Assembly: GCF_004358025.1 (NCBI RefSeq)
Contig: NZ_SMTL01000008.1
Span: 1 to 64,000, forward strand
Direction: 5' to 3'
Source: Rhizobium deserti
GTDB lineage: Bacteria; Pseudomonadota; Alphaproteobacteria; Rhizobiales; Rhizobiaceae
DNA length: 64,000 nt
Part shown: positions 17,300 to 25,681 of the stretch, in pieces
Layout of the letters: each line of letters starts with the position of its first letter
Position numbering within the stretch: the stretch's first letter is position 1
Program-made: the position numbers and the translations under genes
The notes under the pieces: model-generated
What the model was told of the DNA's origin: nothing
What the model saw: the letters and a program-made list of their open reading frames with translations, nothing else
Database searches by the model: none

Positions 17300-18349
17300 T
17301 CAGCGGCCGCATCTCCCGCGGTCGGCAAAGATTGTGGCGAGCGTCTGCATTTGCGGACGGTCGCGCCCCTTCAAGGGCTGAATGCTCAACGGCTCGTTCG
17401 CCGGCCACCAATCTCCGGCAGCCCAATAGGACCAGCCGAGCCAGACATCCCGATTGGTCTCGATACTGGCCACCATCTCCGCGAGTGCGGCCTGGCAGGT
17501 CTCTGCTCTCGGGACGGCAAATTCTCCCAAAAAGCCGCGTCGGCCATTGTCTCGCAACCAGGTGGAAAAGGTGTTCAAGGCCTTGACGGCATCCGGCGCC
17601 CGTGAACACTCCTCGTTCTTGCCGGAAAAATCGGCATCGAGATACTGATGGACTTCAATGGCATAATTGTTGGCTGAATCGACGATACCGAGCATGACAG
17701 CGGCATTTGGGGTGCCGTAATCGCCGCCAAACCAGCTATGGGCTCCGCTCCATGACGTGCCTGGAACGAGAACGAGATTCTGGGTGCCTGTCTGCCGTAT
17801 GGCCGCGATGGCGCCATTTGCAGCCGACAGCCAATTCTCCGCAGAGATCTCGTATGGCTCGTTCATCAAACCGAAAAGCACGTCATTCTTGTCTGCGAAA
17901 AGCGTGGCAAGCCGCCGCCAGAAATCAGCGAACGCACTTTGCGGAGTTTCCTCCGAACCGATGATCTTGCCGTTATAGCGAGCGTAGTTATGCGGATCGA
18001 GGATTGGCGTCATGCCCTTGGCACGCATAAGCTCGACGGTGGCGGCAAGCCGCTTTGCCTCCGCCTGGTCGAATTCCTCGTAGAGTTTCGGCTGCAGCCT
18101 TTCCCAAAGAAAAGGCAGGCGCACGGCATTGAAACCTTTGTTGGCGAAATAGGCGACCGTTCCGGATGAAGGATAGATATAGCCCTTGCCATGGGCTTCG
18201 CCGACCTCGCCGAATTCGGCTCCGGCGAGGTTTATGCCGCGCAGGCAGGTCACTTCAGCCATGGCGGGCTGGGCAGTCAGGGAGACGCAACCGAGAAAGG
18301 CAAGCAGCCGCCATCCGGTCGTCCGAAACTGCGAAAAACGGCTTTTCAC
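17300..18349 (-). CDS. Secreted GH5 glycoside hydrolase (cellulase-like)
   Basis: A secreted endoglucanase-type enzyme of the GH5 TIM-barrel family, about 349 residues. After a signal peptide ending near QPAMA come CLRGINLAGAEFG, FNAVRLPFLWERLQP and DPHNYARYNG. The acid/base Glu is in FGLMNEPYEIS and the nucleophile Glu in GFLGEFAVPRAE. I chose GTG 18349, which follows GGAGG by about 5 bases and gives a clean signal peptide; the frame also offers TTG 18388. It converges on the GH2 gene with 64 bases between stops and is a separate transcript. Rhizobial GH5 enzymes act on cellulose or exopolysaccharide; the substrate here is unknown. Confidence 0.88.
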   Translation of the reverse strand: MKSRFSQFRTTGWRLLAFLGCVSLTAQPAMAEVTCLRGINLAGAEFGEVGEAHGKGYIYPSSGTVAYFANKGFNAVRLPFLWERLQPKLYEEFDQAEAKRLAATVELMRAKGMTPILDPHNYARYNGKIIGSEETPQSAFADFWRRLATLFADKNDVLFGLMNEPYEISAENWLSAANGAIAAIRQTGTQNLVLVPGTSWSGAHSWFGGDYGTPNAAVMLGIVDSANNYAIEVHQYLDADFSGKNEECSRAPDAVKALNTFSTWLRDNGRRGFLGEFAVPRAETCQAALAEMVASIETNRDVWLGWSYWAAGDWWPANEPLSIQPLKGRDRPQMQTLATIFADRGRCGR

Positions 18350-18674
18350 CTCTTCCTCCAGATTTTTCCGGCCAAACTGACACCGCAACCTTTAGCAAAG
18401 GCTTAAGGAGAGACCCGATCCCGAACGCAGCTGTTTGCGGCGATGTTACGCCTATGAAAGGCGCAAAGGGACCGGTGTTTCCGATTGCCTTCCCTAAGCT
18501 TGTGTACAAAAAGGCAGACATTGAATTTGACGCAGATCCGCCGCAAGCAGGCAAGATGAATTCGCGACAGTATCGAATAGCATCATTGCGGGCCATGGCG
18601 GCAACTGGATCTCGTCCGAGGCTTCGGTTTATGGAGACGGAGATATGGCGGTTATGCCGGAGGAAAAGAGAGCG
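18350..18674. other. Intergenic region between the GH5 gene and purU
   Basis: These 325 bases separate divergent genes and should hold both promoters. A possible purU -35 box TTGACG is at 18537-18542, but its -10 partner is weak. I see no known riboswitch. Confidence 0.4.
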
Positions 18675-19559
18675 ATGAACACTTATGTGCTGACCGTCAC
18701 CTGCAAATCCACGCGCGGTATCGTCGCTGCCATTTCGGGTTTCCTTGCCGAGAGGGGCTGCAATATCATCGACTCGTCGCAGTTTGACGATCTCGACACC
18801 GGCAAGTTCTTCATGCGCGTGAGCTTCATCTCCGAAGAGGGGGCTGAACGCACCGCCCTCATACCGGCATTCCAGCCCATTGCCGAACGCTTCGCTATGG
18901 ACTGGGACATATTCGATGCGAAGGACCGCATGAAGGTTCTCCTCATGGTTTCACGCTTCGGCCACTGCCTCAACGACCTGCTCTACCGTTGGCGAATCGG
19001 TGCCCTGTCGATCGACATTGTCGGCGTCGTCTCCAACCATTTCGATTACCAGAAACTGGTGGTCAACAATGATATTCCCTTCCACCACATCAAGGTGACC
19101 AAGGACAACAAGCCACAGGCCGAGGCGCAGCTGATGGAAGTGGTTGAAACGAGTGGCACAGAACTCATTGTCCTTGCCCGTTACATGCAGGTCCTGTCCG
19201 ACCAGCTTTGCCAAAAGATGTCCGGCAAGATCATCAATATCCACCACTCTTTCCTGCCGAGCTTCAAGGGTGCCAATCCCTACAAGCAAGCCTATACGCG
19301 CGGGGTGAAACTAATCGGTGCGACCGCGCATTACGTCACGGCCGATCTCGACGAAGGCCCGATCATTGAGCAGGACACGGTGCGCATTACCCACGCCCAG
19401 TCGCCCGACGATTACGTATCGCTGGGTCGCGACGTGGAAAGCCAAGTGCTGGCACGTGCCATCCATGCCCATATCCACCACCGCACTTTCATCAACGGCA
19501 ACCGTACCGTCGTCTTTCCGCCGAGCCCTGGTAGCTACGCTTCCGAGCGGATGGGCTGA
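18675..19559 (+). CDS. purU: Formyltetrahydrofolate deformylase
   Basis: PurU hydrolyses 10-formyl-THF to THF and formate, balancing one-carbon pools and feeding formate to purine synthesis. The 294-residue protein has an N-terminal ACT domain (residues 1-80: VLTVTCKSTRGIVAAISGFL) and a C-terminal formyltransferase-type domain with the signature HHSFLPSFKGANPYKQAY near residue 192 and GATAHYVTADLDEGPIIEQD near 215, including the catalytic Asn/His/Asp set. The start is ATG 18675, with GGAGG about 10 bases upstream; an in-frame GTG/ATG region from 18645 lacks such a site. A terminator follows. Confidence 0.95.
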   Translation: MNTYVLTVTCKSTRGIVAAISGFLAERGCNIIDSSQFDDLDTGKFFMRVSFISEEGAERTALIPAFQPIAERFAMDWDIFDAKDRMKVLLMVSRFGHCLNDLLYRWRIGALSIDIVGVVSNHFDYQKLVVNNDIPFHHIKVTKDNKPQAEAQLMEVVETSGTELIVLARYMQVLSDQLCQKMSGKIINIHHSFLPSFKGANPYKQAYTRGVKLIGATAHYVTADLDEGPIIEQDTVRITHAQSPDDYVSLGRDVESQVLARAIHAHIHHRTFINGNRTVVFPPSPGSYASERMG

Positions 19560-19571
19560 GCCCGGAAAGGA

Positions 19572-19598
19572 ATGCCGGAGGTCAGCTCCGGCATTTTT
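19572..19598 (+). terminator. Rho-independent terminator after purU
   Basis: ATGCCGGAG (19572-19580), loop GTCAG, CTCCGGCAT (19586-19594), then a run of five Ts. It begins 13 bases after the purU stop. Confidence 0.85.
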
Positions 19599-20103
19599 GT
19601 CTCGCTGCCCGAAAATAAATGTCCGTGCGGCTTGTTACTGTCGGCAAGCCCGCTTGCTCGGCCTGAGGCGCAAATTCAGACCTCGCTGCCGCTGTCACGA
19701 AAATTTCACTGACCTTGCCTTGCTGCTACCAGCATCAATCCCTATCTCGGCTGCGGCTGACGAGACGGCGCAGACGCGAATGAAATTTCACAATTCCGCC
19801 TTGCTTCTGTCATCAGCCAGAAAATAATTCTAGCTAATTGGATTTTAGTTGATCCAGAGTTCGGAATTGCTTATGGTTGGCGGTGTGATCAGAGATGATT
19901 CCATCCGCCTCCGGCACCAACACCAGTAAGGGAGAGTGACATGTCTACAGTCCTTCACGTCGCCGCCTTCGGTGGCAAAGTGCTCAACATGATTGGCACG
20001 GATCGCTGCTCCCTTCCGTGCTGTCGAATGTAACGGTTTCAGTTCCAAACAATTCTGAAATTCATTCGCCAAAGCTGCTCAGCAGCCATTGCGGGAGTCT
20101 GCC
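19599..20103. other. Gap holding a small ORF and repeated AAATTTCAC motifs
   Basis: Apart from the 30-residue frame at 19941-20033, I find no gene here. The 9-mer AAATTTCAC occurs at 19701 and 19783 and again inside the next gene at 20188. The middle part (about 19800-19870) is AT-rich and could carry a promoter. Confidence 0.35.
19941..20033 (+). CDS. Possible 30-residue small protein
   Basis: A short frame from ATG 19941 to TAA 20033 encodes 30 residues, including CSLPCC near the end. It is preceded by AAGGGAGAG about 5 bases before the ATG, an unusually strong ribosome site for non-coding DNA. I recognise no family. It could instead be a decayed gene fragment in the 544-base gap between purU and the next gene, or a leader peptide. 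Confidence 0.3.
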   Translation: MSTVLHVAAFGGKVLNMIGTDRCSLPCCRM

Positions 20104-20301
20104 ATGCAGAAACAAGTTATAGAATTCGGCGGCGAGCCTGTCGGTATCGTCATCCCGGACCAGGATCGGCTGAAGTTCATCGCTGTGAAATTTCACGTGA
20201 TCGACCTGGATGAGCAGCGCTTCAACTCGCCCGACGAGGTGCGCCTGGCGATCCGGGATCTCGTGCGCGCTCGTAATCAGGCGCCGAGCATCATGGTCTA
20301 G
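20104..20301 (+). CDS. Conserved hypothetical small protein
   Basis: A 65-residue soluble protein starting at ATG 20104 behind GGGAG (20093-20097). It contains the hydrophobic strand-like stretches VIEFGGEPVGIVIPD and FIAVKFHVIDLDEQ and a C-terminal helix DEVRLAIRDLVRARNQ. I do not recognise a family or function; it could be a small beta-alpha domain protein. It stands alone between purU and the lysine-catabolism locus and is followed at once by a strong terminator. Confidence 0.6.
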   Translation: MQKQVIEFGGEPVGIVIPDQDRLKFIAVKFHVIDLDEQRFNSPDEVRLAIRDLVRARNQAPSIMV

Positions 20302-20316
20302 CGACCAACAGACACC

Positions 20317-20348
20317 ATGAAAAAGCCGCCTCAGGGCGGCTTTTTCAT
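20317..20348. terminator. Bidirectional rho-independent terminator
   Basis: ATGAAAAAGCCGCC (20317-20330), loop TCAG, GGCGGCTTTTTCAT (20335-20348) form a perfect 14-bp inverted repeat, with the GC core flanked by A-runs and T-runs. It serves the converging 65-residue-protein gene and the Lrp-like gene. Confidence 0.9.
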
Positions 20349-20352
20349 GGGC

Positions 20353-20589
20353 TCAGAAAGCTGTGAAGGTGATTGTCGTCAGCGAACGTTCTATGCCGGG
20401 AATGCAGGCGATCTTCTCGTTGACGAACCTGCCGATCTCCTCGCTTTCCTTGATATAGACCTTGAGGAGCAGGTCCCATTCGCCGCTTGTGGAATAAAGC
20501 TCCGAGACGAGTTCCGTCTTGTAGATCGCGTCGGCGACCTCATAGGTTTGGCCTGGTTTGCAGCGCAGCTGAACAAAAATAGGCTTCAT
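20353..20589 (-). CDS. Stand-alone Lrp/AsnC ligand-binding (RAM) domain protein
   Basis: A 78-residue protein equal to the C-terminal regulatory domain of Lrp/AsnC regulators without the DNA-binding part: FVQLRCKPGQTYEVADAI, then a TSGEWDLLLKVYIKE strand and PGIERSLTTITFTAF. Such stand-alone RAM proteins bind amino acids and form ring oligomers. The start is ATG 20589, close to a purine-rich GGAAAGAAAT. It is the downstream neighbour of a LysR gene on the same strand, beside lysine-catabolic genes, which makes an amino-acid sensing role likely. Confidence 0.85.
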   Translation of the reverse strand: MKPIFVQLRCKPGQTYEVADAIYKTELVSELYSTSGEWDLLLKVYIKESEEIGRFVNEKIACIPGIERSLTTITFTAF

Positions 20590-20642
20590 GGATTTCTTTC
20601 CGCTGATGGACCGCCAGAGCGGCAATGATGGTGATGGCTCGA

Positions 20643-21566
20643 CTATTGGCCGAAGCCTTGATCTTGCGCAAGCCGCTCGGTTTCGAACGCCTGGGTGATC
20701 CAGTCCCTGAAAGCGGCAAGCGGAGCATAACTGGCGCGATCCGCAGGATAGGCCAGATAATAGTGTCCGGTTTGCATCAAGCCGCCTTCAACCGCCGGCA
20801 CCAGCAGACCCTGCTCGATCTCCCGGTCGATCAGGAAACGAGGCAATAAGGCAATGCCGAGCCCCGCGCTTGCCGCCTCGACCATGGTGAGGAACTGGTC
20901 GAACAGCATGCCATGCAGCCCATCGAAGACGACGTTCTGCTGGGAAAACCATGCTTCCCAGGCATCCGGCCGGGTGTTGAGATGCAAGAGCGGCGCCTGC
21001 AGCAGATCTGCAGCTTTTGCCAGATTGCGGGAGGTTCTGAAGCTTGGGCTGCAGGCAGGCAGAACCTCCTCGTCGGCCAGAAAGGTCAGTGCGGCACCTG
21101 GCCAGCGCGAGCTTCCGAAGTGGATGGCCGCATCGAGAGTGTCGAACCGGAAATCGAAGGGCTCCAGCCGGGTAATGAGGTTGACGACAACGCCTGGATG
21201 GGCATCGAGAAACCGGCCGATGCGCGGCGTCAGCCACCGCGTCCCGAAGAATGGCAGGACGGCGAGATTGAGCGTACCGCCCGAGGGATTGGCCCTGAGA
21301 TTGAGGGACGCGTTTGAAATGCGCCGAAGTGCTTCTCGAACTTCCCGGGCGTATCCATCGCCGGCGATCGTCAAGCGGATCGTCTGGCGCTCGCGCAGGA
21401 ACAGCGCCACGCCGAGCTGCTTTTCGAGCGCGGAAATCTGGCGGCTGACGGCGCTTTGCGTCAGGCCCAGTTCATTCGCCGCTGCCGTGACGCTGCCGGT
21501 GCGCGCCGCCGCTTCGAAAGCCGCCAGAAGGGAGAACGAGGGAAGGAAGCGCCGGGGCGGCAGCAT
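20643..21566 (-). CDS. LysR-family regulator of the pipecolate/lysine locus
   Basis: A LysR transcription factor of 307 residues. The N-terminal winged helix-turn-helix covers about residues 7-65 (SLLAAFEAAARTGSVTAAA, LGLTQSAVSRQISALEKQLG). The periplasmic-binding-like effector domain follows (TLNLAVLPFFGTRWLTPRI near 98). I chose ATG 21566, which has GGAGG about 7 bases upstream; ATG 21584 lies ahead of that site. It is divergent from the amaA-like oxidase gene, the usual arrangement for a LysR activator and its target. A lysine-pathway intermediate is the probable effector (inference). Confidence 0.88.
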   Translation of the reverse strand: MLPPRRFLPSFSLLAAFEAAARTGSVTAAANELGLTQSAVSRQISALEKQLGVALFLRERQTIRLTIAGDGYAREVREALRRISNASLNLRANPSGGTLNLAVLPFFGTRWLTPRIGRFLDAHPGVVVNLITRLEPFDFRFDTLDAAIHFGSSRWPGAALTFLADEEVLPACSPSFRTSRNLAKAADLLQAPLLHLNTRPDAWEAWFSQQNVVFDGLHGMLFDQFLTMVEAASAGLGIALLPRFLIDREIEQGLLVPAVEGGLMQTGHYYLAYPADRASYAPLAAFRDWITQAFETERLAQDQGFGQ

Positions 21567-21596
21567 GTCATTCCTCCACCGCATGACCTGTTGAGA

Positions 21597-21629
21597 ACAA
21601 GTCGATATTCATGGATAGATGAGGCTTGT
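21597..21629. promoter_or_regulatory. Possible LysR binding region
   Basis: The 98-base divergent gap contains ACAAG (21597-21601) and its inverse CTTGT (21625-21629), 23 bases apart. The symmetry and position fit LysR recognition, but the motif is short and may be chance. Confidence 0.25.
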
Positions 21630-21664
21630 AAAGACTGAAGACGCGTCCCTTCCGGATAATCATC

Positions 21665-22948
21665 ATGCTCGGCAATCCACGCTCTCATGGCCTTTGGGAA
21701 AAGACGGCGCCACCGGCGCCGGCGACCGGCTCTCTTCAAGCGTCCTTATCGGCTGATGTGGTTATTGTCGGTGGCGGTTATACGGGCCTGTCAGCCGCCC
21801 TTCATCTGGCGAATGCGGGCACGGATGTCGTGCTGCTGGAAGCGGCGGAAATCGGCTTTGGCGGAGCCGGGCGCAATGTTGGCCTCATCAATGCCGGCAT
21901 GTGGGTCATGCCGGACGATTTTCCCAAGCAACTGGGTCCGGTCTATGGCGAGCGCGCCCTGGATCTGCTCGGCCACGGCCCCTCCCTCGTCCGCGAACTC
22001 ATCGAGACACATGCCATTTCCTGCGAGCTCGAAAAGAACGGGACGCTGCATCTGGCGGTCGGGCCCGAGGGCCTGAGGGAGCTGGAGGAGCGGGCTCGCC
22101 AATGGCAGAAGCGCGGCGCGCCGGTGACGGTGCTGGATGCGGCGGAAACCGAACGCCGCGTCGGCTCGAGCGCCTATGGCGGCGCGCTTCTCGACATGCG
22201 TGCCGGGACGCTGCAGCCGCTCGCCTATGCAAGGGGGCTGGCGCAGGCCGCTATCGGCGCAGGCGCCCGGTTATTTACGGGCAGCGCCGTAACCGGTACG
22301 AGCGAGGCGGGAAACAGAAAGGTCGTCGTGACGGCTCATGGCCAGGTGACGGCCGACTGGATTGTCGTTGCAACCGATGCCTACAGTACCGGCCCCTGGG
22401 AACAGGTGCGGCGCGAACAGGTACACCTGCCCTATTTCAATCTGGCCACTGCGCCGCTGAGCGACAACCTGCGCCGCTCCATCCTGCCGAACGGCGAAGG
22501 CTGCTGGGACACCAAGGACATCCTTTCCTCCTTCCGCATGGACCAGGCGGGACGCCTCGTGTTCGGCTCGGTCGGAGCGCTTCGCGGCACCGGCATTGCC
22601 GTCCACAAGAACTGGGCACGCCGTTCGCTAAAACGGATTTTTCCGCAGCTGGCGGATGTCGTGTTTGAAGCCGAGTGGTTTGGCAAGATCGGCATGACCG
22701 ACAATGCCCTGCCGCGGCTGCACAAATTCGGCCGCAACGTCATCGGCTTTTCCGGCTATAACGGCCGCGGCATTGCGCCTGGCACCAGCTTCGGCAGGGT
22801 GCTGGCCCGCCATATCCTTGGTGAGATCGCCGAGGCTGACCTGCCGCTGCCGGTGACCCCGATCGAGGAGCCGGGCTTCCGGCCGATCAAGGAAGCCTAT
22901 TATGAAGCCGGCGCGCAGCTTGCGCATCTTGCCGGGGAGCGCTTCTGA
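21665..22948 (+). CDS. amaA: FAD-dependent oxidoreductase, probable L-pipecolate oxidase
   Basis: A DAO-family flavoenzyme of 427 residues, the same size as Pseudomonas AmaA. The dinucleotide-binding motif VVIVGGGYTGLSAALHLA is near residue 30, with VVLLEAAEIGFGGAGRNVG after it. The C-terminal FAD contact FSGYNGRGIAPGTSFGR is near residue 362. AmaA oxidises L-pipecolate to piperideine-6-carboxylate in D-lysine degradation. The assignment to pipecolate rests mainly on the next gene being an ALDH7 enzyme for that product. Other DAO-family substrates (glycine, sarcosine, gamma-glutamylputrescine) remain possible. Confidence 0.7.
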   Translation: MLGNPRSHGLWEKTAPPAPATGSLQASLSADVVIVGGGYTGLSAALHLANAGTDVVLLEAAEIGFGGAGRNVGLINAGMWVMPDDFPKQLGPVYGERALDLLGHGPSLVRELIETHAISCELEKNGTLHLAVGPEGLRELEERARQWQKRGAPVTVLDAAETERRVGSSAYGGALLDMRAGTLQPLAYARGLAQAAIGAGARLFTGSAVTGTSEAGNRKVVVTAHGQVTADWIVVATDAYSTGPWEQVRREQVHLPYFNLATAPLSDNLRRSILPNGEGCWDTKDILSSFRMDQAGRLVFGSVGALRGTGIAVHKNWARRSLKRIFPQLADVVFEAEWFGKIGMTDNALPRLHKFGRNVIGFSGYNGRGIAPGTSFGRVLARHILGEIAEADLPLPVTPIEEPGFRPIKEAYYEAGAQLAHLAGERF

Positions 22949-23017
22949 CACCATTCGACGGATTGTGTAAAAGCAGCCGACTTGTAGATTGACGCCCATC
23001 GTGACCGGAGACTGTAT

Positions 23018-24559
23018 ATGACGCTTGCCCAACTGGATCTCGCCGCCGAAGTGCAAACCATCCTCGGCAAACTCGGCGTCGCCGCAGACCGCTATACCGG
23101 CGGCACGCTGGCCGTGCGTTCGCCGATCACCGGCAAGGAGATCGGCCGGCTGTCCGAGGCGAGCGCCACCGATGCAGGTCAGGCGATCGATGCCGCCCAC
23201 CAAGCCTTCCTGGAATGGCGCCTGGTGCCGGCGCCCAAGCGTGGCGAACTCATTCGCCTGCTTGGGGAGGAACTGCGCGCCGCCAAGGCGTCGCTCGGTC
23301 GCCTCGTCTCCATCGAAGTCGGCAAGATCACCTCCGAAGGTCTCGGCGAAGTGCAGGAAATGATCGACATCTGCGATTTCGCGGTCGGTCTGTCCCGCCA
23401 ACTCTATGGCCTGACCATCGCCACGGAACGCTCGGAGCACCGGATGATGGAAACCTGGCATCCGCTGGGTCCGATCGGCATCATCTCCGCTTTCAATTTC
23501 CCCGTCGCCGTCTGGTCCTGGAATGCCGCGCTTGCCATCGTCTGCGGCAATTCAACCATTTGGAAGCCTTCGGAAAAGACGCCGCTGACGGCGCTTGCCA
23601 CGCAGGCCATCTTCGAAAAGGCGCTCGATCGCTATATCGCCGAAGGCAGCAAGGCGCCGAAGAACCTGTCGACGCTGCTGATCGGCGGCCGCGAGGTTGG
23701 CGAAGCGCTGGTCGACCACGAAAAGGTGCCGCTCGTTTCAGCCACCGGCTCCACGGCCATGGGTCGCGCCGTCGGACCGCGGCTGGCGCAGCGTTTTGCC
23801 CGATCCATCCTCGAGCTCGGCGGCAATAATGCCGCCATCGTCACGCCGACGGCCGACCTCGATCTGACGCTGCGCGGTGTCGCCTTTTCCGCCATGGGAA
23901 CGGCAGGCCAGCGTTGCACCACACTGCGCCGGCTCTTCGTGCATGACAGCATCTACGATGCCCTCGTGCCGCGGCTGATCAAGGCCTATCAGTCGGTGAC
24001 CATCGGCTCGCCTCTGCAGGACGGCAATCTGGTCGGCCCGCTGATCGACAAAGGTTCGTTTGAAAAGATGCAGCAAGCGCTGGAAGCGGCAAAGGCCGAG
24101 GGCGGCAAGGTGACCGGCGGCGCGCGTGTCCTTGATGGCGAATCGGCTGATGCCTATTACGTCCGTCCGGCGATCGTCGAAATGCCTACACAGGCGGGAC
24201 CGGTGAAGGAAGAAACATTTGCGCCCATCCTCTACGTGATGCGCTATTCCGATCTCGACGAGGCGCTGCATCTGCACAATGACGTGCCGCAGGGTCTTTC
24301 TTCCTCCATTTTCACCAATGACATGCGGGAAGCGGAAGCTTTCGTTTCCGACTGCGGCTCCGACTGCGGCATTGCGAACGTCAATCTCGGTCCATCGGGC
24401 GCCGAAATCGGTGGCGCCTTCGGCGGCGAAAAGGAAACCGGTGGCGGACGCGAATCCGGCTCGGATGCCTGGAAAGCCTATATGCGCCGCGCCACCAACA
24501 CGCTGAACTACGGCCGCACCCTGCCCCTGGCGCAGGGCGTCAAGTTCGACGTGATCTAG
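23018..24559 (+). CDS. amaB: Piperideine-6-carboxylate / 2-aminoadipate semialdehyde dehydrogenase (ALDH7)
   Basis: A NAD-dependent aldehyde dehydrogenase of 513 residues in the ALDH7 (antiquitin, AmaB/Pcd) family. The cofactor and catalytic signature LELGGNNAA is near residue 266, and the nucleophile Cys is in GTAGQRCTTLRR near 300. The ALDH7-specific C-terminal GGEKETGGGRESGSDAWK near residue 470 is diagnostic for 2-aminoadipate semialdehyde as substrate. It lies 69 bases after the amaA-like oxidase gene, so the pair can turn pipecolate into 2-aminoadipate. Confidence 0.87.
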   Translation: MTLAQLDLAAEVQTILGKLGVAADRYTGGTLAVRSPITGKEIGRLSEASATDAGQAIDAAHQAFLEWRLVPAPKRGELIRLLGEELRAAKASLGRLVSIEVGKITSEGLGEVQEMIDICDFAVGLSRQLYGLTIATERSEHRMMETWHPLGPIGIISAFNFPVAVWSWNAALAIVCGNSTIWKPSEKTPLTALATQAIFEKALDRYIAEGSKAPKNLSTLLIGGREVGEALVDHEKVPLVSATGSTAMGRAVGPRLAQRFARSILELGGNNAAIVTPTADLDLTLRGVAFSAMGTAGQRCTTLRRLFVHDSIYDALVPRLIKAYQSVTIGSPLQDGNLVGPLIDKGSFEKMQQALEAAKAEGGKVTGGARVLDGESADAYYVRPAIVEMPTQAGPVKEETFAPILYVMRYSDLDEALHLHNDVPQGLSSSIFTNDMREAEAFVSDCGSDCGIANVNLGPSGAEIGGAFGGEKETGGGRESGSDAWKAYMRRATNTLNYGRTLPLAQGVKFDVI

Positions 24560-24569
24560 GCGCGGCCCG

Positions 24570-25583
24570 ATGGCGCCGCTGAACCTCCTGACCGATATCG
24601 AAGGCGTGGCCGTCGGCCATGCCACAGATCTCATGCTCGGTTCCGGCGTCACCGCCATCATCTTCGACGAACCGGTCATCGCCTCCTGCTCGGTTCTCGG
24701 AGGCGCGCCGGGCGGTCGCGACACCGCCCTGCTCGATCCGGCGATGACGGTCGAGGTCGTGGATGCCTTCGTGCTGTCCGGCGGCTCCGCCTTCGGCCTC
24801 GATGCGGCGGGCGGCGTTCAAGCCGGTCTCAGGCAGATCGGCCGCGGCTTTCCCGTCGGTGCTGCGAAAGTGCCGATCGTGCCGCAGGCGATCCTGATGG
24901 ACCTGCTCAACGGCGGCAACAAGGACTGGGGCCTGCATTCGCCCTATCGCGACATGGGCTATGCGGCATTCGGCGCCGCCACGAAGGGAAGCTTTCCTTT
25001 AGGGACCGTCGGCGCCGGAACCGGAGCCTCGACCGCGACGATCAAGGGCGGCCTCGGCTCGGCCAGCGCCACCACATCGGCCGGTCACAAGATCGCGGCG
25101 CTCGTCGCGGTCAATGCCATGGGCTCGGCGACCGTCGGTGGAGGGCCGCATTTCTGGGCCGCCCCCTTCGAACGGAATGACGAATTCGGCGGCCTCGGCC
25201 TGCCGCAAAGGTTCACCGAAGACCACACGGCGCTGCGGATGAAGGGCGTCACCCTCCAGGCGACGACCATCGGCGTTGTCGTGACCGATGCTGTTCTGAC
25301 CAAGGCGCAGGCCCACCGCCTGTCGATCATGGCCCATGACGGTCTGGCTCGTGCCGTGCTCCCGACGCATCTGCCCGGTGATGGCGATACGATCTTTGCG
25401 GCCGCCACCGGGCTGAAGCCGCTTGGCGATATGGCCGCTTTTGCGGAGCTTTGTCACCTGGCTACATTAGTAACGGCCCGCGCCGTGGCACGTGGCGTTT
25501 ATGAGGCGACTGCACTGCCGGTGGCAAATGCACAGCCGGCCTGGCGAGACGAGTTCCGAACTCTAAGGTTGCTTAATAAATAA
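24570..25583 (+). CDS. P1-family (DmpA-like) peptidase
   Basis: A 337-residue member of the P1 (DmpA/OAT) Ntn-hydrolase-like family. It has LTDIEGVAVGHATD at the start, FVLSGGSAFGLDAAGGVQ near residue 70 and FPLGTVGAGTGASTATIKGG near residue 142. Members are self-processing aminopeptidases or beta-peptidases with a nucleophile in the latter half. Only 10 bases separate it from amaB, so it is probably cotranscribed; it may release an N-terminal or amide-linked amino acid feeding this pathway. That role is inference. The stop codon lies at the edge of an AT-rich inverted repeat. Confidence 0.8.
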   Translation: MAPLNLLTDIEGVAVGHATDLMLGSGVTAIIFDEPVIASCSVLGGAPGGRDTALLDPAMTVEVVDAFVLSGGSAFGLDAAGGVQAGLRQIGRGFPVGAAKVPIVPQAILMDLLNGGNKDWGLHSPYRDMGYAAFGAATKGSFPLGTVGAGTGASTATIKGGLGSASATTSAGHKIAALVAVNAMGSATVGGGPHFWAAPFERNDEFGGLGLPQRFTEDHTALRMKGVTLQATTIGVVVTDAVLTKAQAHRLSIMAHDGLARAVLPTHLPGDGDTIFAAATGLKPLGDMAAFAELCHLATLVTARAVARGVYEATALPVANAQPAWRDEFRTLRLLNK

Positions 25584-25584
25584 A

Positions 25585-25612
25585 TTGCAACCCTAGATAA
25601 AATTGCTATGCT
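25585..25612 (+). promoter_or_regulatory. Candidate sigma-70 promoter for the two-gene unit
   Basis: TTGCAA (25585-25590), a 16-base spacer and TATGCT (25607-25612) lie in an AT-rich island. An inverted repeat GGTTGC/GCAACC (25567-25572 and 25587-25592) overlaps the -35 box and could be an operator. Confidence 0.45.
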
Positions 25613-25681
25613 GAGCACGAGCCTGTGTAGCGAGGATCGGGGGGATCATCCACTGGCTTTCCGAAGCAAGGGGGCAGTTAC

